Assembly (NCBI GenBank): GCA_024683455.1
Contig: JAIKYE010000097.1
Span: 1 to 43,996, forward strand
DNA from: Bacteroidaceae bacterium
GTDB lineage: Bacteria; Bacteroidota; Bacteroidia; Bacteroidales; Bacteroidaceae
Direction: 5' to 3'
DNA: 43,996 nucleotides
The stretch's first letter is position 1; every line of letters begins with the position of its first letter. The position numbers were made by a program, and so were the translations under genes. Positions 36,070 through 43,996 of this stretch are shown in pieces. The notes under the pieces were generated by a model. It was not told where the DNA came from and searched no databases. It worked only from the letters and a program-made list of their open reading frames with translations.

Positions 36070-37965
36070 TTATCTTTTACGTTTGTGAGTTTTATTAAAT
36101 ACAAACTTGCCCATAGTTGTTCTTACATGCTTCTTCACACAACGACGTGAGAAGGCTTTCAATCCATTTTCAAACTTACGAGCTGCAGCTAAGCTCTTAG
36201 CCTTTGCCTTAACCCCGGCAGAAGCTGTGGGAAGAATCAGTTTAAAGGCAGAATGCATACCAGTATAGTAACCGCCTTCGTCATCATAAAGGTATCCCTG
36301 ATAGTATATGGGGTTCTCATCGTCATCCAAGACAGGATTGTCGTCTTCATCTGTCAGTGGAATAGCAGGTAGCGTAATGACACCGTCCTCAAGTGTACCA
36401 AAGACTTCAGGGTAGCTTTCTATAACCTGATCTGCAGTCATACCTTTTTCTGCAAAATACTCAATAGCATCACCGCCTTCGCTCGAGATAGACATCTCTC
36501 CAAAACCAAAGTCAAGACCTATTGGCTGTGTCAGGAAATACACGGCGTTAGGATTCTCTGCATGTATGACAAAATTCTTCTCACCGCCTTCTTGCATGAA
36601 TCTTCTGGCAACAGGAGCGTAGGCATTCTTGAGACGGAAAAGACCAGGGGTTTCCACACTTTCCTCAACTTCTACCTGATAGGTGTAAGGCTCGTTATAA
36701 ATAAATTCTCCTCCATCCATTTCTTTGCCGAAAAATGAGGTGACAAAGTCATCCGTATAATAAGCCATACCCAATGACTTCCAAGGGTTAGCACCATTGT
36801 AGTACTCAAAGAGTGCACTGGTGTAAGAACCCACAGCTCCGTCACTGATGACAGCGACAACCAACTGCATAGTTCCACTCATACCGTCCTCAATGGGAAC
36901 CTGAATATCACCGGCTTTTACCAGCGTACCTTCTACCTCTCCTGCAGCCAAAGCATCAGCTACAGCACTGGGATCGGCATCAGCATCAACTATCAAAGCT
37001 AATGCATTTTCTACATCCTTACCTAATTTTAGTTTACCCAGAGCAAAGGTCTTTCCTTGAGGATCAATCAATACACCTGAGTATGTCAATGAAGAAGAAA
37101 GGTCAGGACGTGCATAGCCGTCAATCCATATTTCCTCATAATCGTCGCCCCATGGCCCTTCTGTATCGTAGTAAACTATAGGAATCTTGAAAATACCGGT
37201 TTCCTTATCAAAGGTTCCGTAAATTTCCTCTCCTGCGTATGTACCGTAATCGGCAAACCAAACTTCTCCATAATCTGGATGATCGTATCCCGTGAACATT
37301 TTAGGGATAGTTACAAAACCCGTTTCTTCGTCGTAGTTCAGGATCAATGAGACACCCCAGCCCCAGTTATCCAAACGGAACTGGTATCTATTTTCATCTG
37401 TTAGGTGCTGTCTGTAATAGAATGACAGATTCAGGTCTTCGTCTTCAAGGAACACTCCACTATAATAGTAGTCAGCTGTTCCTTCCTCATTCCACGTTTC
37501 CCATGCAGTCCAGTCTCCTTCGCGAGTTACCTCGATGACACAAACCAGATTCTGATTAGCACCGCTGATGGTATCTGCTGTTAAAGCCGCATCATCGGAT
37601 AAAGTCAGGGTATAGGTATATGTCTGATCTTTCTCCAGATTCTCGGCTATGACATTGATTGTAGCGGTATTCTGCCCTTCTTTGAATGTAATCACACCAT
37701 TAGCATCATTAGAGAAGATACCCTCTTCACTTGCTTCAGCAGTAAATGCTATTGTTGAAGCATTCTTCAGGACGCCACGGTTTATGGTGACAGGAATGAC
37801 AACGGAAGACTCGTCGGAAGCAACAGATACATTCAGTGAGCTGCCGTCAAAACTTACGTTTTCCAAGGTTCCGTTGTAGAGGGGACCTAGCACGTCAGTA
37901 TTACAGGAGGAGAATAATCCTAAGACTCCAACTGCAAGTCCTAATATATATTTGTTAATTCTCAT
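36070..37965 (-). CDS. Large unknown surface lipoprotein with polybasic C-terminus
   Basis: 631 residues. The lipoprotein signal ends GLFSSCNTDV. Residues about 30-150 look like one Calx-beta or similar sandwich (SVVIPVTINRGVL, VITFKEGQNTATINV, YTYTLTLSDD). The remainder is acidic and rich in Tyr, Trp and Asp (YYYSGVFLEDEDLNLSFYY), with later repeats of TDEDDNPVLDDDENPIYY type. The last 45 residues are strikingly basic and end FNKTHKRKR. I do not recognise a family. It sits at the SusE position, 19 bp after susD and before the protease, so a ligand-capture role at the surface is likely. Confidence 0.8.
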   Translation of the reverse strand: MRINKYILGLAVGVLGLFSSCNTDVLGPLYNGTLENVSFDGSSLNVSVASDESSVVIPVTINRGVLKNASTIAFTAEASEEGIFSNDANGVITFKEGQNTATINVIAENLEKDQTYTYTLTLSDDAALTADTISGANQNLVCVIEVTREGDWTAWETWNEEGTADYYYSGVFLEDEDLNLSFYYRQHLTDENRYQFRLDNWGWGVSLILNYDEETGFVTIPKMFTGYDHPDYGEVWFADYGTYAGEEIYGTFDKETGIFKIPIVYYDTEGPWGDDYEEIWIDGYARPDLSSSLTYSGVLIDPQGKTFALGKLKLGKDVENALALIVDADADPSAVADALAAGEVEGTLVKAGDIQVPIEDGMSGTMQLVVAVISDGAVGSYTSALFEYYNGANPWKSLGMAYYTDDFVTSFFGKEMDGGEFIYNEPYTYQVEVEESVETPGLFRLKNAYAPVARRFMQEGGEKNFVIHAENPNAVYFLTQPIGLDFGFGEMSISSEGGDAIEYFAEKGMTADQVIESYPEVFGTLEDGVITLPAIPLTDEDDNPVLDDDENPIYYQGYLYDDEGGYYTGMHSAFKLILPTASAGVKAKAKSLAAARKFENGLKAFSRRCVKKHVRTTMGKFVFNKTHKRKR

Positions 37966-37984
37966 AATCGTGTAATTTTAGTTG

Positions 37985-39532
37985 TTATTCAAACGGGTTC
38001 TGATCGGTATCGGCATTCATGTTTGCATTTCCGTCGAACTCTGCCTGGGGTATAACCATTACCCACTTGTAACCCTCTGGATTGCTGGTAGCTATATTCT
38101 GTCTGGTACCGCATGCACTTGAAGGATGGCCGTCTTCTTCTGCACGAGCAAAGCCTTGGTGCAAACGACGGATATCGTAGATACGTCCAAACTCTCCCCA
38201 CAGCTCTATACGACGCTGGTTGATGATTTCCTCACGCAGTGATCCCGTCTTATTAGATGTCAAGACACCCATTTCCTTACCGGTTTTTTTACACTCATAG
38301 TCCTTATCACGTGTCTGAATCAGCGTATTAAGTGTCTGCTGTGCAGTAGCATCTTCACCCAGCATACATTCTGCCTCGGCCTTTACCAGATACATTTCCT
38401 CTATACGCATAAAGATGTAGTCACCCTCCCAGGTCTGGTAGTTTAGGAACTTGAACTTCTCCTGTTGGTAACCATTCTTTTTATTGGCTTCGTCTTCAGG
38501 GTTCCACCACTCTCGGCGCTCGTCATTGTCCCCCATCTTATTGTAAAGAGAACGCGAAATCTGCTGGCGTGCAGAATAGCCATATTGACCCATATCTGCA
38601 TCCATATGTACAAAAAAGCTCCAATATTGGGTGGTTTGGTCTGAAATAATCTTAACGCCCCACATTACGTTCGGAGCTGCAACATTGTTCAGGCCTTTAA
38701 ACTGGTTGACACCTGCAACCCTAATACCTTCATCCTCAGCTGCATCAATAGCATTTTCTGCAGCAGCCAGGGCATCTTCCCACTTCTCCTCAACCTGAGC
38801 AACACGGGCATGCAAGCCATAGATTTCAGCAAGACCTATGTGAGACTTGCTATCACGTTCTTTCTCTGTAGCAGCCAACAACTCCTCAGCCTTAGCAATA
38901 TCATCATCAATCCGGGCATAAACCTGAGCATTGGTAGAACGGGGCTCTCCCTTTGTCTCCTTTGTGGTAGGCTTAGTATAAATAGGTACACAAGGGTCAT
39001 CCTCATGGGTTACCAATGTACGTGCATACCACTGAGCCAGCATAAAGTAACTATAGGCACGGATAGCATAAGCCTGACCTACGATGTACTTTACGTCAGA
39101 AGGATCACCTTCCATGGTCTCCTCGGCAGCTATTATATAGTTGGCATTGGCAATAAGGGTATAGAAGAAGTTCCATACAGCATAAGGACGACCTGAAGCA
39201 TTGTTGAAGTCACTCTTTACATTATAACAATAGTCAAACCAGAACCATTCACCACCAGATGATGCCATAATGTGATCCTCACCCATCAGGTCGGCAGCAA
39301 GGTTAATAGAGGACAATCCAAACTCCTCAGCCTCCCAACCAGAAGTATAACCACAAGAATATAACAAACGGTACATACCATTGATGGCAGACAATGCCTT
39401 ACTGGTGGACTTTGCAATCTCATTGGTGGGAATGGAAGTTGTAGGGCTGGTCTCCAGCAAGTCTTCTGAGCAAGAGGTAATCATTACTAAACCCAGCAGA
39501 CCAATCAGTAAAAATTTATATCTTGTTTTCAT
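37985..39532 (-). CDS. SusD/RagB-like surface lipoprotein (second locus)
   Basis: 515 residues with lipobox MITSCSEDLL. RagB/SusD features are ALSAINGMYRLLYS, YIVGQAYAIRAYSYFMLAQWYAR, AQVYARIDDDIAKAEELL, RIEEMYLVKAEAECMLG, ELWGEFGRIYDIRRLHQG and the C-terminal NPEGYKWVMVIPQAEF. It is the binding partner of the SusC encoded 20 bp upstream. The missing glycosidases and the nearby M6 protease suggest a peptide or glycopeptide ligand, which is an inference. Confidence 0.95.
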   Translation of the reverse strand: MKTRYKFLLIGLLGLVMITSCSEDLLETSPTTSIPTNEIAKSTSKALSAINGMYRLLYSCGYTSGWEAEEFGLSSINLAADLMGEDHIMASSGGEWFWFDYCYNVKSDFNNASGRPYAVWNFFYTLIANANYIIAAEETMEGDPSDVKYIVGQAYAIRAYSYFMLAQWYARTLVTHEDDPCVPIYTKPTTKETKGEPRSTNAQVYARIDDDIAKAEELLAATEKERDSKSHIGLAEIYGLHARVAQVEEKWEDALAAAENAIDAAEDEGIRVAGVNQFKGLNNVAAPNVMWGVKIISDQTTQYWSFFVHMDADMGQYGYSARQQISRSLYNKMGDNDERREWWNPEDEANKKNGYQQEKFKFLNYQTWEGDYIFMRIEEMYLVKAEAECMLGEDATAQQTLNTLIQTRDKDYECKKTGKEMGVLTSNKTGSLREEIINQRRIELWGEFGRIYDIRRLHQGFARAEEDGHPSSACGTRQNIATSNPEGYKWVMVIPQAEFDGNANMNADTDQNPFE

Positions 39533-39552
39533 ATCTTATTCCTTTCTTTTCT

Positions 39553-42500
39553 TTAGAAGTTAACTTCAACGCCAAAAGTCATAGTTCTATTAGGCGAGTA
39601 GGTATAATCGGTATCACCAACGAAATTGTACTGCGGATCCATTCCATTCAGGTGGCTGAACAGCACCACATTGTCACAAGAGCCATAGACTCTTACGTTA
39701 TTCAGTTTAGCTCTGTTTACCCATTTCTTGGGCAGCGTATAACTCAGGGTAATGTTTTTAATCGCAAAATAAGAAGCATCTACCAGATAACGGTCTGTTA
39801 TATAGTTTTCTGTCTTTATCTCAACACGTGGGACATCGGTAATATCACCGGGCTGCTGCCAGCGACGTAGTATATTCTGGTTCCAGGTCTTGTCTATATA
39901 TGTCAAATTCATACCATCATAGTAATTGTAATCCAGAACTTTACCACCAAAAGAGTAAGTCGTAAGGACGGATAGACTAAGTCCCTTGTAGCTCAGATCT
40001 GTTCCAAGGCTGCCATAGAGATCGGGAATACGTGACCCCATCTCATAACGACAATAGGTGACTTCACCATAATCTGAGGTTATGTGCTCCTTGATGATGC
40101 TTCCATCATCATTTCTTTTGTATGCCCACCAGAGTTCCTTACCTGTTGAAGGATCTACGCCGGCACTTTTGTGCAGATAGAAAGTATTCAAGGGAAGACC
40201 TTCCTTAATGATATAGTTTCCTGTGAGTATCTCAGGAGAATCAACCGTTAACTTTGTCACCCTATTCCTAATCGTAGAACCCATCCAGGTAATATCCCAC
40301 AGGAAATTCTTGGTGCGGACAGGAGAGCCTGACAACTCAAACTCAAAGCCCTGGTTGGACATGTTACCTACGTTAGCATCATAACCTGTGAAACCGGTTG
40401 AAATAGCCATGGGGTAATTCAGCAACATGTCAGTAGTTCTTCTGTTATAATACTCTGCACTGAGACGAATGCGACGATTCAGGAATGAGGCCTCAAAACC
40501 TGTGTTGAAATTAGCATTTTTCTCCCAAGAGATGTCTGCATTCTCCAATGACGCAAGGATTGCACCTGATGCGTTGGCATTGGGATATGAAACACTTGAA
40601 AGTCCTTGCCACAGATAGTAACGGGAATAGCCTTCGCTGTCCAATACGTCATCATTTCCCTGCTCTCCGTAGCTAATCTTGTATGACAGGTTGTCAAGCC
40701 AGCTAACATCCTTCAGGAACTTCTCATCAGAGATACGCCAGTTGGCACCTACCGACCAGAACTTACCTGTACGGTGATCTTTCTTAAATCGTGAAGAAGC
40801 ATCAGAACGCAATGAAGCAGAGAAGTAATATCTGTTGTCATAATTGTAATTGAAACGACTCAACCACGAGTTGATACGGTAGGTGTGAGAGTAAGAGTCT
40901 GCACCCACCAATGTTGCACCGGGACGGAGTTCATAGATACCATCTACCAAACCCGTACGCGCAGCGTCCAAGAACCTATAACTGTAATCATAGTACTCAT
41001 GACCCAAAAGTACATCAAAACTATGCTTGTCAAAAGTACGGTTCCAGGTAAGCAACTGGTTAAAGGTATAACTCTGGGTTCTTGTATTACATTTGTCCAA
41101 ATAACCACCCGAAGAAGCCTGGTTACCATGTTCCATATTCATATAACTCATGATGTTGGCATTGTTGTAGTCAAAACCAAAGTTCACAGAGAATTTTAGT
41201 CCCTTGGCCCAACCCATATTGTCATCGTCACTACCAACAGTGAATCCGCCACGCATACTTGCAATGTCACGGCGGTTATCTGCCTTGTCAAGCATCAGCA
41301 CACCCAATGAGCTCTGGTCAATTATAGAACCGACACGCTGATCGCCATTGTCACGAGGTTCTCCCCAGTCATACTGTATCTCACCATTTTTGTAAATGGT
41401 CTTACCATCCAAATCCTTCAGATATACAGGGAACAAAGGATTGATAAACTGTGCAGTGCACCACACATTAGAAAAATCAGTACCTGTAGCATCCATAAAG
41501 TTTGTGACAGAATGAGCAACACTCAAGCCAACATTAGCACTGAACCAGTCTGTAATCTTATGCTCAACGTTAGTTCTTGCATTGAAACGCTCAAAAGATG
41601 TGGTTTTCAGTACACCCTGCTCATTCAGATAGCCCAATGAAAGCGAATACTTTGTACGGTTTGAACCACCGCTCAGCGAAAACTGATGCTCATGACGCAA
41701 GCCACAACTACGGGTTACTGCATCCAGCCAATCCTCATCCCAAGCCGACTGAGCATCAGCATGTACCTTACCGGTTGCAGGATCGATAATGGTATCCCAT
41801 GTATAGTTCTTAAAGGGATTGTAGTATTCGCCACCAAGGGTTGAGCCCAATGACTGACGGGCAATAGCTGCCGCCTCTTCCCAGGAAGCACCGTTATCCC
41901 ATTCAGCATTACGCAAAGCCTCGTATGTCAACTGGACAAAATCCTTCTGGCTTACATTTTTATAACGCTTCAGACCACGACTTAACAAACCTAAAGAAGA
42001 ACGCCATGTTACATTGACTTTACCTTCTTTACCCTTCTTGGTAGTAATCATCACCACGCCATTGGCACCACGGGCACCATACAGAGCTGCGGCAGAAGCA
42101 TCCTTCAGAACCGTCAGGCTCTCAATGTCAGAAGGATTAATAGAAGAAAGCACTCCGTCATAAGGAATACCATCCACAACATAAAGAGGATCGTTAGAAG
42201 CGTTGATAGAACCGAATCCACGAATACGGATTGAAGGACTCGAACCAGGCTGTCCGTCACTAGAAGTCATCTGAACACCAGTAACATTACCTTCAAGGGC
42301 GTTGGTTACAGATGTTATTGGGCGCAATTCAATATCTTCGGATCCAACATTCTGTGCAGAACCTGTAAAAGTGCTCTTTTTTTGCTGACCATAAGCCACA
42401 ACAATAACCTCGTCCATTGACTTGGTATCGGATTCCATAAGAACCTTCATGCCATCACGGGCGACAAGGGTTGCGGGTTTCATACCAATAAAACTAAAAC

Positions 42501-42714
42501 TCAGGCTTTTCTTGCCTTCGGGAAGTGTGATTGTAAACTTACCGTCAACGTCTGTCAGAACACCTACAGATGAACCGGGGATACGTACGGAAACTCCAAT
42601 CATAGTTTCACCTGACTCTGCATCGATTACAGTACCCGTAATCTGCTTCTGGGCCAGCGCCATGCTTGTTGTCATAAACAAACAAACAAGGATTGAAAGG
42701 ATTTTTTTACCCAT
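39553..42714 (-). CDS. SusC/RagA-like TonB-dependent transporter (second locus)
   Basis: 1053 residues. A signal peptide (SMALAQ) is followed by a carboxypeptidase-regulatory-like domain (TGTVIDAESGETMIGVSV), the plug (IVVAYGQQKKSTFTGSAQNV, IRIRGFGSINASNDPLYVVD, LKDASAAALYGARGANGV) and a long barrel ending NRTMTFGVEVNF. Length and motifs are typical of SusC. It is the first gene of a leftward set susC-susD-lipoprotein, with the M6 gene after a hairpin. Confidence 0.96.
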   Translation of the reverse strand: MGKKILSILVCLFMTTSMALAQKQITGTVIDAESGETMIGVSVRIPGSSVGVLTDVDGKFTITLPEGKKSLSFSFIGMKPATLVARDGMKVLMESDTKSMDEVIVVAYGQQKKSTFTGSAQNVGSEDIELRPITSVTNALEGNVTGVQMTSSDGQPGSSPSIRIRGFGSINASNDPLYVVDGIPYDGVLSSINPSDIESLTVLKDASAAALYGARGANGVVMITTKKGKEGKVNVTWRSSLGLLSRGLKRYKNVSQKDFVQLTYEALRNAEWDNGASWEEAAAIARQSLGSTLGGEYYNPFKNYTWDTIIDPATGKVHADAQSAWDEDWLDAVTRSCGLRHEHQFSLSGGSNRTKYSLSLGYLNEQGVLKTTSFERFNARTNVEHKITDWFSANVGLSVAHSVTNFMDATGTDFSNVWCTAQFINPLFPVYLKDLDGKTIYKNGEIQYDWGEPRDNGDQRVGSIIDQSSLGVLMLDKADNRRDIASMRGGFTVGSDDDNMGWAKGLKFSVNFGFDYNNANIMSYMNMEHGNQASSGGYLDKCNTRTQSYTFNQLLTWNRTFDKHSFDVLLGHEYYDYSYRFLDAARTGLVDGIYELRPGATLVGADSYSHTYRINSWLSRFNYNYDNRYYFSASLRSDASSRFKKDHRTGKFWSVGANWRISDEKFLKDVSWLDNLSYKISYGEQGNDDVLDSEGYSRYYLWQGLSSVSYPNANASGAILASLENADISWEKNANFNTGFEASFLNRRIRLSAEYYNRRTTDMLLNYPMAISTGFTGYDANVGNMSNQGFEFELSGSPVRTKNFLWDITWMGSTIRNRVTKLTVDSPEILTGNYIIKEGLPLNTFYLHKSAGVDPSTGKELWWAYKRNDDGSIIKEHITSDYGEVTYCRYEMGSRIPDLYGSLGTDLSYKGLSLSVLTTYSFGGKVLDYNYYDGMNLTYIDKTWNQNILRRWQQPGDITDVPRVEIKTENYITDRYLVDASYFAIKNITLSYTLPKKWVNRAKLNNVRVYGSCDNVVLFSHLNGMDPQYNFVGDTDYTYSPNRTMTFGVEVNF

Positions 42715-42883
42715 TTTGTTTTGTTTAAGTTAGTAATAATGTTATAATGTTTTCTTCTTCTGAGTTATGGAAAGATAACAGCCGTTTTTAATGCATATAC
42801 AGCGAAGCCACTATAACTCCCCATTCTTATTGCTTTTTCTACTTAATCCTGTTGGTTTTAGGTTTTTCAAACAACACCAAATG

Positions 42884-42891
42884 CAAATTTA
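42884..42891 (-). promoter_or_regulatory. Weak candidate -7 element for the second SusC operon
   Basis: The minus strand reads TAAATTTG, a match to TAnnTTTG, and would give a leader of about 160-170 bases. No -33 support was found. Confidence 0.3.
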
Positions 42892-43034
42892 TGTAATTTT
42901 TGTATAATAATCCTATCATAATGTTAAATTATTGTCAATTTGCAACATTTTGACAAACAAAAACGAACTTTCGAACACAAAAAGCATCACGACCTCCTAC
43001 TTTTCGCAGAAAAAAAACATATTAGACAAACGAG

Positions 43035-43071
43035 AAGCCCCCGACTTGCTTTGATTGCAGGCCGGGGGCTT
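43035..43071. terminator. Hairpin terminator at the end of the right-edge SusD fragment
   Basis: AAGCCCCCG (43035-43043) is a perfect 9-bp complement of CGGGGGCTT (43063-43071). TTATTTTAT follows on the plus strand. On the minus strand, where the adjacent gene ends, the T-run comes later (TTTTTTTT near 43008-43015). Confidence 0.7.
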
Positions 43072-43094
43072 TATTTTATAGATTAAAGATTGAT

Positions 43095-43996
43095 TTATTC
43101 GATAGCGTCGTTGTAATCAGTCTCCTTTTCAGGAATCATCCATGTCCATGCGTTACCGTCCTCAGGATTAATGGTAACAGCGAAGTCCTTATGGAAGCTA
43201 CCGCCTTGGGCTTTTCTCTTACGAACGATGGGCTCACCCCAACGCTTATAATCGAACCAGTCGTTACCCTCACCCCAGAGGTCGAAGCGACGATACAACT
43301 TCACCTCAGCCAACAGATCATCACCAGTCTTGGTAGATTTGGTGTAAGCAGCATCACGTGGGCTGACTACGTCATACAGCAACTGTTGTGCATCAGTCTC
43401 TGCATCCAGATGGCAGTCTGCCTCAGCCTCTGTGTAATACATTTCTGCTGCACGGATAACGGGGAAGGGACCAACACCAGGATTCTCTATATTGCGGAAC
43501 TTGAACTGCATATAGGGATAGATTTGAGAGCTTGCATCCAGCCATGTGCCATATTTGCTCTTTGCACGTACGGCCAATGTACCGGCATAGGGCTGGTTTA
43601 CCTTCTTGCCGTCAACGGTCTTTTGGTCATTTGATGAGAGAGAAGCACGTGGATTACCGTCTGCAGTGAAGGCGTCTGCCCATTCGTCATCAGTCTCAGG
43701 AGCCAAATACAACATTTTACGCTCATCTGTGGCAGGAATCTGCTCGAACAACTCTCTGCTGATAGCCACTGGAGTTTTACAGCAGGCACCTGCATTAGAG
43801 TTAGATGCTATATAAGCATAGAAACTGAAGTAATGTAGCGTCTGGTCACCAGCATCATATACGCCCCAGATCCATTCATTGTTAGGTACAGACATGCCAG
43901 ACTTGTACTCTTACATGCTCATAATAGGATGGTAGGCCCGTGGCAGTAAAGGATACTTTTTGGCATTTGCCCAGTAATCACGGGTCAAAGCAGCGT
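43095..43996 (-). pseudogene. SusD-like gene with in-frame stop, 5'-truncated by window edge
   Basis: The C-terminal part is a clear SusD homologue (SVPNNEWIWGVYDAGDQTL, RAAEMYYTEAEADCHLD, YRRFDLWGEGNDWFDYKRW, end WTWMIPEKETDYNDAIE). Translation in the same frame continues upstream to the window edge as ALTRDYWANAKKYPLLPRAY then HPIMSM, but a TAA at 43911-43913 interrupts it just before EYKSGMSVPNNEW. A GAA to TAA change would explain it, because EEYKSG is the usual SusD reading. It may be a real nonsense mutation or a sequence error near a contig end. An ORF starting at the Met at 43895 would lack a signal peptide. Confidence 0.75.

Larger units (their letters stand above)
42715..43094. other. 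380-bp AT-rich intergenic region upstream of the second SusC
   Basis: No coding sequence was found. It should hold the promoter of the second susC on the minus strand and the 3' end of the gene to its right. A minus-strand TAAATTTG (42884-42891) is a candidate -7 box but has no TTTG at the usual distance. A GC-rich hairpin lies at its right end. Confidence 0.7.

Overview
The window looks like a chromosomal segment of a Prevotella-like member of the Bacteroidales. The evidence is three SusC/SusD systems, lipoproteins with typical LxxC or SSC boxes, a BglX-like GH3 and a GH5 in a polysaccharide utilisation locus, LL-diaminopimelate aminotransferase (DapL), a C-terminal 'YDLSGRKV...GIYI' tail of the Prevotella/Bacteroides type, absence of clear Shine-Dalgarno sequences, and -7 elements of the Bacteroidetes form TAnnTTTG upstream of several genes. 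No tRNA, rRNA, CRISPR array or transposase gene was seen.

Region 1 (1-10446) is nitrogen assimilation. A leftward operon dapF-dapL-gltB-gltD (gltD runs off the left edge) links GOGAT to lysine/DAP synthesis. A shared intergenic region with an FNR/CRP-like dyad separates it from a rightward glnK-amtB-porin set that ends in a strong terminator.

Region 2 (10558-20517) is a co-oriented run of glutamine-dependent amidotransferases: pyrG, a divergent purF-type gene, a carA-carB fusion carrying only the first half of the large subunit, glmS and asnB. With gltB, six glutamine-consuming enzymes lie within 20 kb of PII and AmtB.

Region 3 (20586-33513) is a polysaccharide utilisation locus. It has a membrane propeller/AraC regulator that lacks kinase and receiver domains, GH3, GH5, SusC, SusD and a surface lipoprotein with a tandemly duplicated domain. 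The likely target is a beta-glucan-type polysaccharide.

Region 4 (33520-43996) is leftward: a pseudogene-like SusD fragment at the right edge, then SusC, SusD, an unknown large lipoprotein and an M6-family metalloprotease. A protease instead of glycosidases suggests peptide or protein uptake.

Two kinds of short repeat cut across these genes. REP-like GC-rich palindromic elements lie in frame inside gltD and gltB (as inverted pairs) and in asnB (one decayed copy). Tandem heptamers lie in the gltB-gltD junction, in pyrG, in carA and in the signal peptide of the first SusD. These repeats and the half-size CarAB fusion are the most unusual features of the window.
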